Part shown: piece by piece, positions 7,373 to 16,114 of the stretch
Numbering within the stretch: position 1 is the first letter of the stretch
Layout: the number at the start of each line of letters is the position of its first letter
NCBI RefSeq assembly: GCF_001637325.1
Contig: NZ_LRXL01000037.1
Span: 372,001 to 436,000 of the forward strand
Length of the DNA stretch: 64,000 nt
DNA from: Cochleicola gelatinilyticus
Lineage (GTDB): Bacteria > Bacteroidota > Bacteroidia > Flavobacteriales > Flavobacteriaceae
Direction of reading: 5' to 3'
Program-made: the position numbers and the translations under genes
The notes under the pieces: model-generated
The model's input: the letters and a program-made list of their open reading frames with translations, nothing else
Databases searched by the model: none
What the model was told of the DNA's origin: nothing

Positions 7373-7420
7373 ATGAAGATGCGGTTGGAAGGTGTAATAA
7401 CTAACCAACCTTTTCTTCAT
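7373..7420 (+). promoter_or_regulatory. Two-part stem-loop after tail tube gene
   Basis: Outer arms ATGAAGA (7373-7379) and TCTTCAT (7414-7420), a symmetric 3-by-3 internal loop, then inner arms GGTTGG (7383-7388) and CCAACC (7405-7410), with a 16-base loop. No T run follows. It lies 18 bases before the next start and may process or attenuate the transcript. Confidence 0.7.
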
Positions 7421-7437
7421 ATATAAACTATTTTCCA

Positions 7438-7968
7438 ATGACTATTTCAGAAATACTACAACTCCCAAATAAGCAACTGAAAAAACATATAGATACATTG
7501 GTTATTGACTATAAAAATAAGACTGGTTATAATGTCTGTAAAAGCTGTGCAAGCGATGTGCAGAATATGTTATCAGCCCTAAAAAATATATATAAAATGA
7601 CACAATTTCAATTAAAAAAACCACAAGTGATATATAAACTTGAAAAGGGTTCTTCAATCACAATATCTAATTCTAAAATGTCTGATGAATTAGCAATAGC
7701 ATTTTTAAAAATAAATCCAAACAGATTAGAATTATTCTCGAAATATCCGGAGAATGTGAAAGAATTAATTGGTGCCGAAGAAACAGGAGATAACACTGAA
7801 AATGAAGAGGTTAAAACGGATAAGAAACCGTGTAGCGATTGTAAGAAGAAATCAAAGCTTTTAAACACGAATATGAATGATTTAAGAGCGAAATATCCAG
7901 AAATAATGGCAACATCTAAGAAAGATTTTGTTGACCAAATATTAACCCTTAAAAATGAAGATATATAA
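7438..7968 (+). CDS. Hypothetical phage protein with two CxxC motifs
   Basis: 176 residues. CKSC at about residues 36-39 and CSDC at about 131-134 could together bind zinc or form disulphides. A helical N-terminal third is followed by a strand-rich middle, an acidic linker (ETGDNTENEEVK), then a basic helical tail. Its last 14 bases overlap the portal start, so it belongs to the head gene operon; it may be a head or connector-associated protein. No family is recognised. Confidence 0.6.
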   Translation: MTISEILQLPNKQLKKHIDTLVIDYKNKTGYNVCKSCASDVQNMLSALKNIYKMTQFQLKKPQVIYKLEKGSSITISNSKMSDELAIAFLKINPNRLELFSKYPENVKELIGAEETGDNTENEEVKTDKKPCSDCKKKSKLLNTNMNDLRAKYPEIMATSKKDFVDQILTLKNEDI

Positions 7969-9088
7969 TGCAGAAGTAGAAGACAGTATTTTATCTGTAA
8001 AGTACGATAAGAGAAACGGAATATATAATTGGGGATTGGATAACCTTCAACCACAATTGTTAGAAACATTAATAAATATGTCCGTTTCTGCTACTGCCTG
8101 TGTTAATCTTGTTGCAAAGCATATTTATGGCAAAAGTTTTGGAGAAACTGGAAATAAAATTGTTAATAATGATAACCAAACTTTAAACGAAATTCTTCGT
8201 TGTGCAGCCAGAGAATACGCTAAACACAATAACTGCTTTATACATATTTCCTACAATCTTTTACACGAAATAACATCGATAAAAGTACTCCCTTCGATGC
8301 ATTGCAGATTAGGAGAAAAAGATGACTTGGATTTTCACGGAAAGATAATCTATTATGACAATTGGGATAAGAAAAATGGAAAAGTAGATGAATCAAAATA
8401 CAGAATCTATGACCGCTTCAATCCTAATATAAATGTAATTAATGCGCAAATACAAAAAGCAGGTTCAATAAGTAGATATAAAGGGCAATGCATCCATTTA
8501 CAGAAGGATAGTAACAGTATTTATTCATTAAGCAATATGAATAGTGTTATGGGTGAATGTATTGTAGAAAACAACTCTATGACCTTTAGAAGAAGGGGTA
8601 GTGAAAAAGGGTTTTTGCTTAGTAAAGCAATCTTAACAGCACCGATGACTAATGAAGATGATAGGAAAAATTTTCACAGAACAATAGACGGTTTACAGGG
8701 AGCAAAAAACGCTGGAAACTTTATACATTTTGAAGCACCAAATCATTCAGATAATTTAGATTCTCAAATTAAGTTACAGGATATATCTTCAGAGTATCAA
8801 GATAATATTTTTGAGTATTCAGATAGAATAGGGAGAAAGAATATTGCCTTAGCTAATGGTGTTCCTTTAGGATTAATAGATTCATCCGAAAGTTCATTAT
8901 TTGGAAACAGTGGAGCATTATTGAAATCTATGAAACTCCAACTTTGGGAAGCAAAAGAGGAAGAAAGAGACATCCTAGAAGAAGCATTATCGATGCTTAT
9001 GAACAGATTCCATATTCCTATTGAAGGAAAGTTAGAAATCATTAATCCTTATGAGCAAATAATAGAGAGTGAAACAACTGAAATATAA
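7955..9088 (+). CDS. Portal protein
   Basis: 377 residues, short for a portal but within the range of HK97-type portals. Typical features: the N-terminal segment with WGLDNLQPQLL, the VNLVAKHIYG helix, the CFIHISYNLLHEITSIKVLP strand pair, and the IALANGVPLGLIDSSESSLFGNSGALLKSM clip/stem region before a long helix. It forms the dodecameric DNA channel at one head vertex, binding terminase and connectors. It overlaps the preceding gene by 14 bases and the next by one (TAATG). Confidence 0.75.
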   Translation: MKIYNAEVEDSILSVKYDKRNGIYNWGLDNLQPQLLETLINMSVSATACVNLVAKHIYGKSFGETGNKIVNNDNQTLNEILRCAAREYAKHNNCFIHISYNLLHEITSIKVLPSMHCRLGEKDDLDFHGKIIYYDNWDKKNGKVDESKYRIYDRFNPNINVINAQIQKAGSISRYKGQCIHLQKDSNSIYSLSNMNSVMGECIVENNSMTFRRRGSEKGFLLSKAILTAPMTNEDDRKNFHRTIDGLQGAKNAGNFIHFEAPNHSDNLDSQIKLQDISSEYQDNIFEYSDRIGRKNIALANGVPLGLIDSSESSLFGNSGALLKSMKLQLWEAKEEERDILEEALSMLMNRFHIPIEGKLEIINPYEQIIESETTEI

Positions 9089-9618
9089 TGAATCAATTAA
9101 TTACAGCAGAAGAATTTGCGTCCAATAGGGATATTGGAGGTTTAAATAACAGAAATGGAAAGTTGGATTCTAATAAAATTTATGAATGTATTAAACTCGC
9201 TCAATCAATAGATTTATATGACATTTTAGGAGATTTTTTATTCGAAGTAATTGAAAATAAGGATGAAGAAACTTACAAAGACTTATTAAGTGGTTCAACA
9301 TTCATAACTGAAGGAAAAGTATACTTTCAAGAAGGAATTAAGAGCATTTTAAGCGACCTTACATATAGTAGATATGTAGTAAGTGCAAATGTAAATTTTA
9401 CTTCATTTGGTGCGGTTACTAAACTTACTGACAATTCGCAACCTGTGGATAGGAATTTACTTCGAGATATTCAAAAACAAACAGCGATAGATACAAGAAT
9501 TAAGTTCAAATTCGTGGACAAATATTTAAGAGCAAACAGAAATCTATTTCCAAATTATGTAACTGGAAATAACCCAGATATAAATACCGGTAATGTGAGG
9601 TTCACATTAGTAAGATAA
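9088..9618 (+). CDS. Probable head-tail connector (adaptor)
   Basis: 176 residues, start overlapping the portal stop in TAATG. Largely helical: ITAEEFAS, KIYECIKLAQSIDLYDILGDFL, then EGIKSILSDLTYSRYVVSANVNFTSFG. Helical proteins of this size directly after the portal usually act as head-completion adaptors. The C-terminus (LFPNYVTGNNPDINTGNVRF) is extended. The role comes mainly from position and shape. Confidence 0.55.
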   Translation: MNQLITAEEFASNRDIGGLNNRNGKLDSNKIYECIKLAQSIDLYDILGDFLFEVIENKDEETYKDLLSGSTFITEGKVYFQEGIKSILSDLTYSRYVVSANVNFTSFGAVTKLTDNSQPVDRNLLRDIQKQTAIDTRIKFKFVDKYLRANRNLFPNYVTGNNPDINTGNVRFTLVR

Positions 9619-9655
9619 TTAACAAATAAAATAGAATATTAACCCCAAATTTAAT

Positions 9656-10405
9656 ATGAGTGCTTATGAAGAAAGTATTAAAAGAATATTTGAAAAGATA
9701 ACTAGAAAACAGGCATTTATAATGGCAATTATATGTGCAATCTTAATATTCTTATTCTTTTTCACTCCAATATTAGTTGATTGGGATGAAAAGAGAGCAG
9801 AAAGAAGAAAGGAAGTTCATTTAGAAGAACTTAAAGCTAAAGATGAAGCTAAAAAGTTAATGGATTCTATACGTTTTGAAAGAGCAAAACTAGAAAACGA
9901 GAAGTTCTTATATAAAAATGCCCAGATTGAAAATTTATTACAACAAATGGGTATGAACATTTTAGCTGCTTCATCAATATCAATTGTTTCAGTTCACAAT
10001 GGAGGTGAAATAATGCTAACATCATCTGAATCATTAATTACAGTTCTATATACGAACGAATTTATCAGAGATGTGAATTTAAAAAAACGATATGATAATT
10101 ACACCTTACATAGAGGGTATGGAAAATATTTTCTTATGATGTTGGAAGCTGAAGGGAAATCAATTTTCATTGAAGATGTTAGAAATTACCCAAACATTTA
10201 TAATGGTAAGACCAAATCCAATATGGATTTTTTAGGTACTAAAAGTATTATTGGGGCATATATTAAAAGCGGAATAAAAGGCACTTATTTTATTTCAGTA
10301 AGTTTTCCCCACTATTACACAAAAGACAATATTTCGGCAGTATCAACACAAATTGAGGTTGAGCAGGCAAGAGATAGATTAGTTCAGTTGTTGGACGTTA
10401 AATAA
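9656..10405 (+). CDS. Membrane-anchored phage protein with GAF-like domain
   Basis: 249 residues. One membrane segment at about 19-42 (FIMAIICAILIFLFFFTPIL) with a short cytoplasmic N-terminus, then a charged helix at about 45-90, then a globular domain starting ILAASSISIVSVHNGGE. The strand followed by HNGG resembles GAF-like sensory domains in other Bacteroidetes phage and host membrane proteins. The gene sits between connector and tail fibre genes; it could help lysis (with the lysozyme), exclude superinfecting phage, or sense a ligand. The domain call is tentative. Its 3' end overlaps the next leader repeat. Confidence 0.55.
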   Translation: MSAYEESIKRIFEKITRKQAFIMAIICAILIFLFFFTPILVDWDEKRAERRKEVHLEELKAKDEAKKLMDSIRFERAKLENEKFLYKNAQIENLLQQMGMNILAASSISIVSVHNGGEIMLTSSESLITVLYTNEFIRDVNLKKRYDNYTLHRGYGKYFLMMLEAEGKSIFIEDVRNYPNIYNGKTKSNMDFLGTKSIIGAYIKSGIKGTYFISVSFPHYYTKDNISAVSTQIEVEQARDRLVQLLDVK

Positions 10406-10415
10406 CAGATAAGTA
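10401..10415 (+). promoter_or_regulatory. Repeated phage leader motif, copy 2
   Basis: AATAACAGATAAGTA, identical to 2928-2942 and 12933-12947, ends 12 bases before the tail fibre ATG. It overlaps the stop of the preceding gene, so it is conserved across different surroundings, which argues for function. Confidence 0.55.
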
Positions 10416-10427
10416 GAATAAATATGA

Positions 10428-12929
10428 ATGGCAATAATAATTAATACGGTAAATGATAAATATTTTACATTAAATAATGTCCAATATGCAAAAATTTATA
10501 CCCCATTAAAACAGGGCTTAGAATACATTGCAATTTATAATCAATACGATACTAGACAACAAATATTAGGTTCAACTAAATACGATGAATTTATTATTAA
10601 CGGGAATCAATATAATTCTCAATTCCTAACTATTGAAGCATTATTGCCTGTTGTTTTAAATAATCAATCAGGTGGTCCAGTTGTAATTGGTGGTAATTCA
10701 AATACAGGTTTATCAGCTATTAATGAAGGTAATGGTATTGGATGGAGATTAAAAAATAGAAACCCTCTTTTTTACGGTTCGATTGGTCATAGTGCAACAG
10801 ATTTAAGCACTAGCGGTACAGATTCTGATTCCAAAGGGGCTACAGGAAATAATTCGTTTGCTAGTGGAAACAATACTATCGCATCAGGTACAAACAGTCA
10901 CGCACAAAATAGTGGTACAGAAGCCAGTGGTAACAACTCTTTTGCACAGGGAGCAATAACGGTTGCATCCGGTGCGAATAGTCACGCAGAGGGGAATAAT
11001 ACTATCGCATCAGGTACAAACAGTCACGCACAGGGTAGAGTGTCTAAAGCTATTGGTAACAACTCTTTTGCAAGTGGTTTCAATGCTATTTCTAGCGGTG
11101 ATACATCTACTTCAATAGGTGTTGATAATATTGCACATTCATTTGGAGAGGTTGTTACAGGGGTTTATGCAACTGATTATGTACCCAATTCACCATTTAC
11201 TGTAAATTCAAATGATAGAATTTTTAATGTTGGTAATGGATTAGATAATGATAATAGAAGTGATGCATTAACCATATTAAAAAATGGACTAGTAACAGTA
11301 CCTTCACTTTCAAATTCTTTAATTGAAGATGCAGCTGATGATGTAGTAGTTACAAAAGGCTATCTAAATAATATTATAGTTAGTGGTTCATCGTTTGTAG
11401 ATGTTTCAAATGATTTATCAACTGAAAATCACTTATCAGATGCTTATCGAAATGGTAAAACAGGTTTTGGAACAAATCTAGTGAACGAAACAGTTGAAAT
11501 AAGTGGTAGCACTAAATCTACCTATGAATATAATAATGGAACAACCACTAGTTTTCAGTTTGGCGGTGAAAACATTGCATCCGAGTTAGGTATTCCACAA
11601 AATGCACTTAAAGGGATTGTTTTAAACTATTATAATGACCCTAATTATCCAGACCTACGAAGTTTTATTTATTCTGGAAATTTTGAAGCAATTGGTGGTC
11701 AAAAAAATATATCATTAACACAAGGTCTTCAAAACATAAATGGAGATGCTTATGCTTTAGGGTTTTATCATCCACTTATTGAGGATAATTCTAACGATTT
11801 TCAAATTAAACTTAAAGCTAGGAATGCTAATACTGACCAATCCTATATACATATTAATTCTCTTGGATATAATGCTGAACAACCAATTTTGGGTAAAAGT
11901 TTAGAGTCAGATATTGAAATGCAGGCAAGAAATAATGAGGGGGAAAAATCCACAGTTTTCTTAACACCGCATACTTTTGAATATGATGGTCTATTAAAAC
12001 TTAAAGGCTATGGAAAAATTTTTACTAAAGGATATACTCATCGTGATTCTTTATCTAAAACCGGAACAGATGCTACAACTATAGGTGATGCACAAACCAT
12101 TTTAGGATTAGATGATGATGGAAATGTAATGGAGATTCCAACTAGTGATATTTCAAAAAAATATGCTTCAGATTCACATTTAAGTGGAGTATATACACAA
12201 ATTGGTGGACAAGGAATTAATGATTTAGGTATGAATGGTATGTATGATAGATGTGTTACAACCGATGCTGATTTAAGAGGGGGTAGTATAAGTTTTAGTG
12301 CAACTACCGGTACTGCTACAATTCCAGATTCTAGTAAGAATTTAACTATAAACGGTGAATCTGACTATTTAACCATTAATGATATTTCTAATGATTGTGA
12401 AATAGAAGTTGTTATTGATAATGGTGAAAATGTCGAGGTATATGGAAGTGGAAGATGGCAACCATTTTTTCAGAAAAGAATTAAGGGAAATATTTATGGA
12501 AGATTTAGAAACATTAATGTTTCCGTTAGTTATGATAAAATGAATTGGTATGAACCTGAGAATGATAATTGGAAAACAACGGATTTTAGTGATTCAGAGG
12601 GAGAGTTACCAACTGTTTGGTTCGGTGGAAATGGTGCACCAAGTGTTCCCGGCACTACTTGGAGATATGTAAGATTTCAATTAAAGGACTTTGCTGAAGG
12701 TTCCAATAGTAATTTATCAAATAAAGCAACAATTGTTCAACTAGGTATGAGACATTATTCTGAAAAGTACGCACAGCAATATATCAAAAGAAGAGACGTA
12801 TTTGGTTCTTCAGCACCTTTTACAGCAACAGATTTAGGTACTAAAGGTGAAATGAGAGTAACACAGGATTATATTTATGTATGTACAGCTACCAATACTT
12901 GGAAAAGAACAGCTCTAAGTAGTTGGTAA
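10428..12929 (+). CDS. Tail fibre / receptor-binding protein with YadA-like repeats
   Basis: 833 residues. Residues about 125-225 contain tandem 14-residue-like units (GNNSFASGNNTIASGTNSHA and variants), the left-handed beta-roll repeats of YadA-type trimeric adhesin heads. The rest is beta-rich, and the end (TDLGTKGEMRVTQDYIYVC, then TATNTWKRTALSSW) is the tip seen in other Bacteroidetes phage fibres. It should trimerise and bind the host surface. It has its own leader repeat, and the ATG is preceded by an overlapping out-of-frame ATG. The DNA of the repeat region is itself internally repetitive, so copy number may vary. Confidence 0.75.
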   Translation: MAIIINTVNDKYFTLNNVQYAKIYTPLKQGLEYIAIYNQYDTRQQILGSTKYDEFIINGNQYNSQFLTIEALLPVVLNNQSGGPVVIGGNSNTGLSAINEGNGIGWRLKNRNPLFYGSIGHSATDLSTSGTDSDSKGATGNNSFASGNNTIASGTNSHAQNSGTEASGNNSFAQGAITVASGANSHAEGNNTIASGTNSHAQGRVSKAIGNNSFASGFNAISSGDTSTSIGVDNIAHSFGEVVTGVYATDYVPNSPFTVNSNDRIFNVGNGLDNDNRSDALTILKNGLVTVPSLSNSLIEDAADDVVVTKGYLNNIIVSGSSFVDVSNDLSTENHLSDAYRNGKTGFGTNLVNETVEISGSTKSTYEYNNGTTTSFQFGGENIASELGIPQNALKGIVLNYYNDPNYPDLRSFIYSGNFEAIGGQKNISLTQGLQNINGDAYALGFYHPLIEDNSNDFQIKLKARNANTDQSYIHINSLGYNAEQPILGKSLESDIEMQARNNEGEKSTVFLTPHTFEYDGLLKLKGYGKIFTKGYTHRDSLSKTGTDATTIGDAQTILGLDDDGNVMEIPTSDISKKYASDSHLSGVYTQIGGQGINDLGMNGMYDRCVTTDADLRGGSISFSATTGTATIPDSSKNLTINGESDYLTINDISNDCEIEVVIDNGENVEVYGSGRWQPFFQKRIKGNIYGRFRNINVSVSYDKMNWYEPENDNWKTTDFSDSEGELPTVWFGGNGAPSVPGTTWRYVRFQLKDFAEGSNSNLSNKATIVQLGMRHYSEKYAQQYIKRRDVFGSSAPFTATDLGTKGEMRVTQDYIYVCTATNTWKRTALSSW

Positions 12930-12932
12930 ATC

Positions 12933-12947
12933 AATAACAGATAAGTA
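12933..12947 (+). promoter_or_regulatory. Repeated phage leader motif, copy 3
   Basis: AATAACAGATAAGTA begins three bases after the tail fibre stop and ends 13 bases before the lysozyme ATG. It is identical to copies 1 and 2, suggesting coordinated expression of regulator, fibre and lysozyme genes. Confidence 0.55.
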
Positions 12948-12960
12948 GAAGAAAATATGA

Positions 12961-13407
12961 ATGAAACTATCAAACAAAGGAATTGATTTAATAAAAAAAT
13001 ACGAAGGATTTAGAAATAACGCCTATTTATGTCCGGCAATGATTTGGACTATAGGTTATGGAAATACATACTATCCTAATGGTAAAAAAGTAAAAGCAGG
13101 TGATATAGTCACTCTAAAGGAAGGAGAAGAATTATTACTTCATACAGTAAAGCGTTACGAAGATTGTGTTAACCAAAAAGTAACATCAAACATAAATCAA
13201 AATATGTTCGATGCCCTAACAAGTTTCACATACAATTTGGGGTGTGGTGCATTCTTAAAAAGTACATTATTGAAAAAAGTTAATTTAAATCCGAATGACC
13301 CAGATATTGCTTATCAATTTACACGATGGAATAAAGCAGGGGGTAAAGTTTTGAAGGGATTAACCCGAAGAAGAAATGAAGAAAGTTTCCTTTACTTCAG
13401 CGAATAA
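12961..13407 (+). CDS. Phage lysozyme (endolysin, GH24)
   Basis: 148 residues, the usual length of T4/P22-type lysozymes. The catalytic Glu is E15 in KKYEGFRNNAY, followed by C24 and T30 in WTIGYGNTY at the expected spacing. The central NMFDALTSFTYNLGCGAF and C-terminal GLTRRRNEE motifs are standard for the family. It hydrolyses peptidoglycan at the end of infection. There is no signal peptide, so a holin is needed; none is obvious next to it, though the 9656 membrane protein is close. Confidence 0.9.
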   Translation: MKLSNKGIDLIKKYEGFRNNAYLCPAMIWTIGYGNTYYPNGKKVKAGDIVTLKEGEELLLHTVKRYEDCVNQKVTSNINQNMFDALTSFTYNLGCGAFLKSTLLKKVNLNPNDPDIAYQFTRWNKAGGKVLKGLTRRRNEESFLYFSE

Positions 13408-13429
13408 TATAGTATAATTAATTAACCAA

Positions 13430-13966
13430 ATGGCATTTAGCAAAGCAAAGAATTTTTTAGATAAGATGTACGAGGTAATGCAAGGAAATGAAAATTCGCT
13501 GTTATCCGAAAGGCAAATATTTCTTATTACCAATAATGAACTACCGGAAGAACAGAGAATATCTATGAGTTATTATGAATTCTTAAAAAGTGAGTCTCAA
13601 AATAATAAAAGAAGTATCAAAAATAGCCCTCAATTCACCGAAGAAGAAAGGGAACATTACTTACATATACTTGAATTAGGTAGAGCAAAACAGATTCAGA
13701 ATTTAACCAAAGGCGCAACGGATGATGTTAAAAAGAATGCATATCCATATCTGGAAGTTTTAAAGATGAAATGTCCAAAATTTAGGAATAGTGGAAACAA
13801 TATTCAAATAGGAAATGGAAACACTACAATTCAAATTACCGCTTCAAATGATAACCATAAAAATCTTATTGATAATTTAATTAATGGTGAAATAATGGAT
13901 GTTGATTATGATGAATTAGAACCAGAAAAAATAGGAATAACGAAAAGAGATGAAGATATGGGATAA
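13430..13966 (+). CDS. Probable terminase small subunit
   Basis: 178 residues, ending directly at the GTG of the terminase large subunit. Helical N-terminal half (MSYYEFLKSESQNNKRSI, EEEREHYLHILELGRAKQIQNL), then a middle part QIGNGNTTIQITAS and an acidic C-terminus. No classical helix-turn-helix is obvious. The call rests on position, size and charge; it should recognise viral DNA for packaging. Confidence 0.6.
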   Translation: MAFSKAKNFLDKMYEVMQGNENSLLSERQIFLITNNELPEEQRISMSYYEFLKSESQNNKRSIKNSPQFTEEEREHYLHILELGRAKQIQNLTKGATDDVKKNAYPYLEVLKMKCPKFRNSGNNIQIGNGNTTIQITASNDNHKNLIDNLINGEIMDVDYDELEPEKIGITKRDEDMG

Positions 13967-15169
13967 GTGAACAAGTACAGTACAACAACGGCATTTGAAA
14001 AGATATTAAGATTAACTAAACCTGTATGTATTATACAGGGTGGACAAGCCAGTAGTAAGACTATTTCAATACTGATGATATTCATTTATATAGCAATCAG
14101 TAAAAGAAATAACACAGTTTTAAGTATTGTAACTGAATCATTACCTAACCTTAAAACGGGAGCTATAAGAGATTTTGAAAACCTGCTTAGAGATATGGGT
14201 TTGTATTCAAAATTTGAGATAAACCAAACGGATAGAACGTACAAATTTGGTTCTAATATTATTGAGTTTTTTAGTGTTCAAGGTGAAAGTAATAGGTTAG
14301 GTTCAAGAAGACAGTATTTATATATAAATGAAGCTGACAGCATCACTTATGATACTTTTTTAGCACTTAAAGCAAGAACCGATAAAACCTATTTGGACTT
14401 TAACCCAAAAAAGAAGTTTTGGGTTCATACTGAATTGGAAAATGATGATAAAGTTGATTTTATAAAACTAACCTATTTAGATAATGAATTTATACCAAAA
14501 TCAGAGTTAGAATCAATTCTTTGGTATAAGAATAAATATGAAGAAACTGGAAGTAAATATTATCTGAATAAATGGAAAGTATTTGGACTAGGAGAATTAG
14601 GTGTTGTAGAAGGTGGAATATTTGAAGAAGATAAAGATTGGTCGATAATTTCAGAATTGCCAGAAGAAGCAAGGTATATCGGAAGTTCCTGCGATTTTGG
14701 ATTTTCGCACGTTACAGCCATTGTAAAGCTGTACAGATATTATGATAAAATAATTATCGATGAATCTTTATTCAAAAGTAGTTTAACAACTCCTAGAATA
14801 GCGAAACATATTAAAAATGATTCAGAGTTATTATCAACAGCTATCCCCTGTGATAGTAGCAGACCAGAACAAGTAAAAGAATTACGTTCATACGGTATTC
14901 CCTGTATCTCACATAAAAAAAGGGATGTATTATCCGGTATAGATTTAATGCATTCATTTGAAATTCTAATTACTTCAAGTAGTGAAAATGTAATAGATGA
15001 ATTTAGAAACTACTGTTATGCTACAGACAAAAACGGTGTTTCATTAGGTGTGCCAAATAAGAGTATGGATAAGGATAACAGTATTGATGCAGCGAGATAT
15101 GGATTTGAATACTTCTTATCAAATACCAGAAAAAATAACGGTGGTTTTAAGGTTTACAGCTTTGGATAA
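13967..15169 (+). CDS. Terminase large subunit
   Basis: 400 residues, GTG start directly after the small subunit stop. The ATPase has a deviant Walker A, GGQASSKT (residues 24-31), and Walker B with YLYINEAD, followed by the coupling segment. The nuclease half has acidic residues in SCDFGF, PCDSSRP and DNSIDAARYG, as in RNase H-like terminase nucleases. It packages DNA into the prohead through the portal. Unusually, it lies after the head, fibre and lysozyme genes rather than before the portal. Confidence 0.9.
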   Translation: MNKYSTTTAFEKILRLTKPVCIIQGGQASSKTISILMIFIYIAISKRNNTVLSIVTESLPNLKTGAIRDFENLLRDMGLYSKFEINQTDRTYKFGSNIIEFFSVQGESNRLGSRRQYLYINEADSITYDTFLALKARTDKTYLDFNPKKKFWVHTELENDDKVDFIKLTYLDNEFIPKSELESILWYKNKYEETGSKYYLNKWKVFGLGELGVVEGGIFEEDKDWSIISELPEEARYIGSSCDFGFSHVTAIVKLYRYYDKIIIDESLFKSSLTTPRIAKHIKNDSELLSTAIPCDSSRPEQVKELRSYGIPCISHKKRDVLSGIDLMHSFEILITSSSENVIDEFRNYCYATDKNGVSLGVPNKSMDKDNSIDAARYGFEYFLSNTRKNNGGFKVYSFG

Positions 15170-15704
15170 TATCAAGAATTATAAATTAAAAGATTTTTTA
15201 AAACAACCGATTGAGAAAATAGAAAAGTATTTACAGATACTTCAATATATCGCACCAATTGAGACGGAAAGAGAAGTTTTTTATTTAAAGCTAAAACACG
15301 TTGAATTAATTAAAAGAACTATTAATTCTAACGATGATAAAGAAGTAATTAAAATGGTTTCTAAAGTTCAAAAAATTTCTAAAAAGGAAATATTAGAACT
15401 TGGAATAATTGAATTTTTTGGTATTGTCAATTCTATTAAAAATCAAGTAGAAAAAATAGTAGAAGCTGAAGAAAAAGCACTTCAATCAGAACATACAAAT
15501 GCAAAATTTGAATTAGTGGAAGGTGGGAAGCGATTAGAAAAATTTGGGTTTTATAATGTATTGGATTCCCTTTCCGATGGTGATGTACTTAAATGGAAAA
15601 AAATAGAGAATCTTAGTTATGATATAGTTTTTACAAAGCTGTATTTGAACAGAGTTAAAAGCGATATACAAATTGATATGAATAATATAAAAAGTAAAAT
15701 ATAA
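15162..15704 (+). CDS. Hypothetical phage protein after terminase
   Basis: 180 residues from a TTG at 15162, overlapping the terminase end by eight bases. A longer reading from 15048 would run 120 bases into terminase, and its N-terminus (Arg-rich, unlike the rest) looks non-coding. The protein is helical and charged: YKLKDFLKQPIEKIEKYLQI, KISKKEILELGIIEFFGIVN. Two patches of this kind occur in tail assembly chaperones, but it is not next to the tape measure. Start and function are uncertain. Confidence 0.5.
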   Translation: MDNIKNYKLKDFLKQPIEKIEKYLQILQYIAPIETEREVFYLKLKHVELIKRTINSNDDKEVIKMVSKVQKISKKEILELGIIEFFGIVNSIKNQVEKIVEAEEKALQSEHTNAKFELVEGGKRLEKFGFYNVLDSLSDGDVLKWKKIENLSYDIVFTKLYLNRVKSDIQIDMNNIKSKI

Positions 15705-15709
15705 AATGA

Positions 15710-16114
15710 ATGTACGAATTTTTAAAACAGGTAGCAGAAGATAATAAGTACCCATTCCTGTATGCTAGAACGGATTATCAAAACCTATATAACGAACTGG
15801 AACAAGTTGATACCCCACACATTTTTTTAGACCCTGTACAGATAGATGAATCCTTTGGAGATTATAACGAAGTTGAAGAAACTACTTACATAGGTTCTTT
15901 TACAATTTTGGTTTCTTCTGATATTGATGAAGATTATGATTACAAGTATTTGAATCACATTAAACCTGTAGCAAAAGAAGGGGCAATTGTTATTAAAGAA
16001 GCATTGAGATGTGAAGGGAAATTTACTATTAATAATTGGCGTGAAACAGAAGTAGTTAATGCTTTTGATTACAATTTAGATGGGCTAGTTATCAGATTTA
16101 ATATCACAGAATAA
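15710..16114 (+). CDS. Probable tail terminator/completion protein
   Basis: 134 residues. An N-terminal helix (YEFLKQVAEDNKYPFLYA), then strands around PHIFLDPVQIDESFGDYNEVE and TYIGSFTILVSSDIDE, and a C-terminal strand. This alpha/beta layout and the site upstream of tail genes match tail terminator proteins of Bacteroidetes siphoviruses. An out-of-frame ATG sits four bases before the start. It overlaps the next gene by TAATG. Confidence 0.5.
   Translation: MYEFLKQVAEDNKYPFLYARTDYQNLYNELEQVDTPHIFLDPVQIDESFGDYNEVEETTYIGSFTILVSSDIDEDYDYKYLNHIKPVAKEGAIVIKEALRCEGKFTINNWRETEVVNAFDYNLDGLVIRFNITE

Noticed and set aside
15048-15161. N-terminal extension of the gene after terminase
   Set aside because: It would lie within conserved terminase coding sequence and has a different residue composition.
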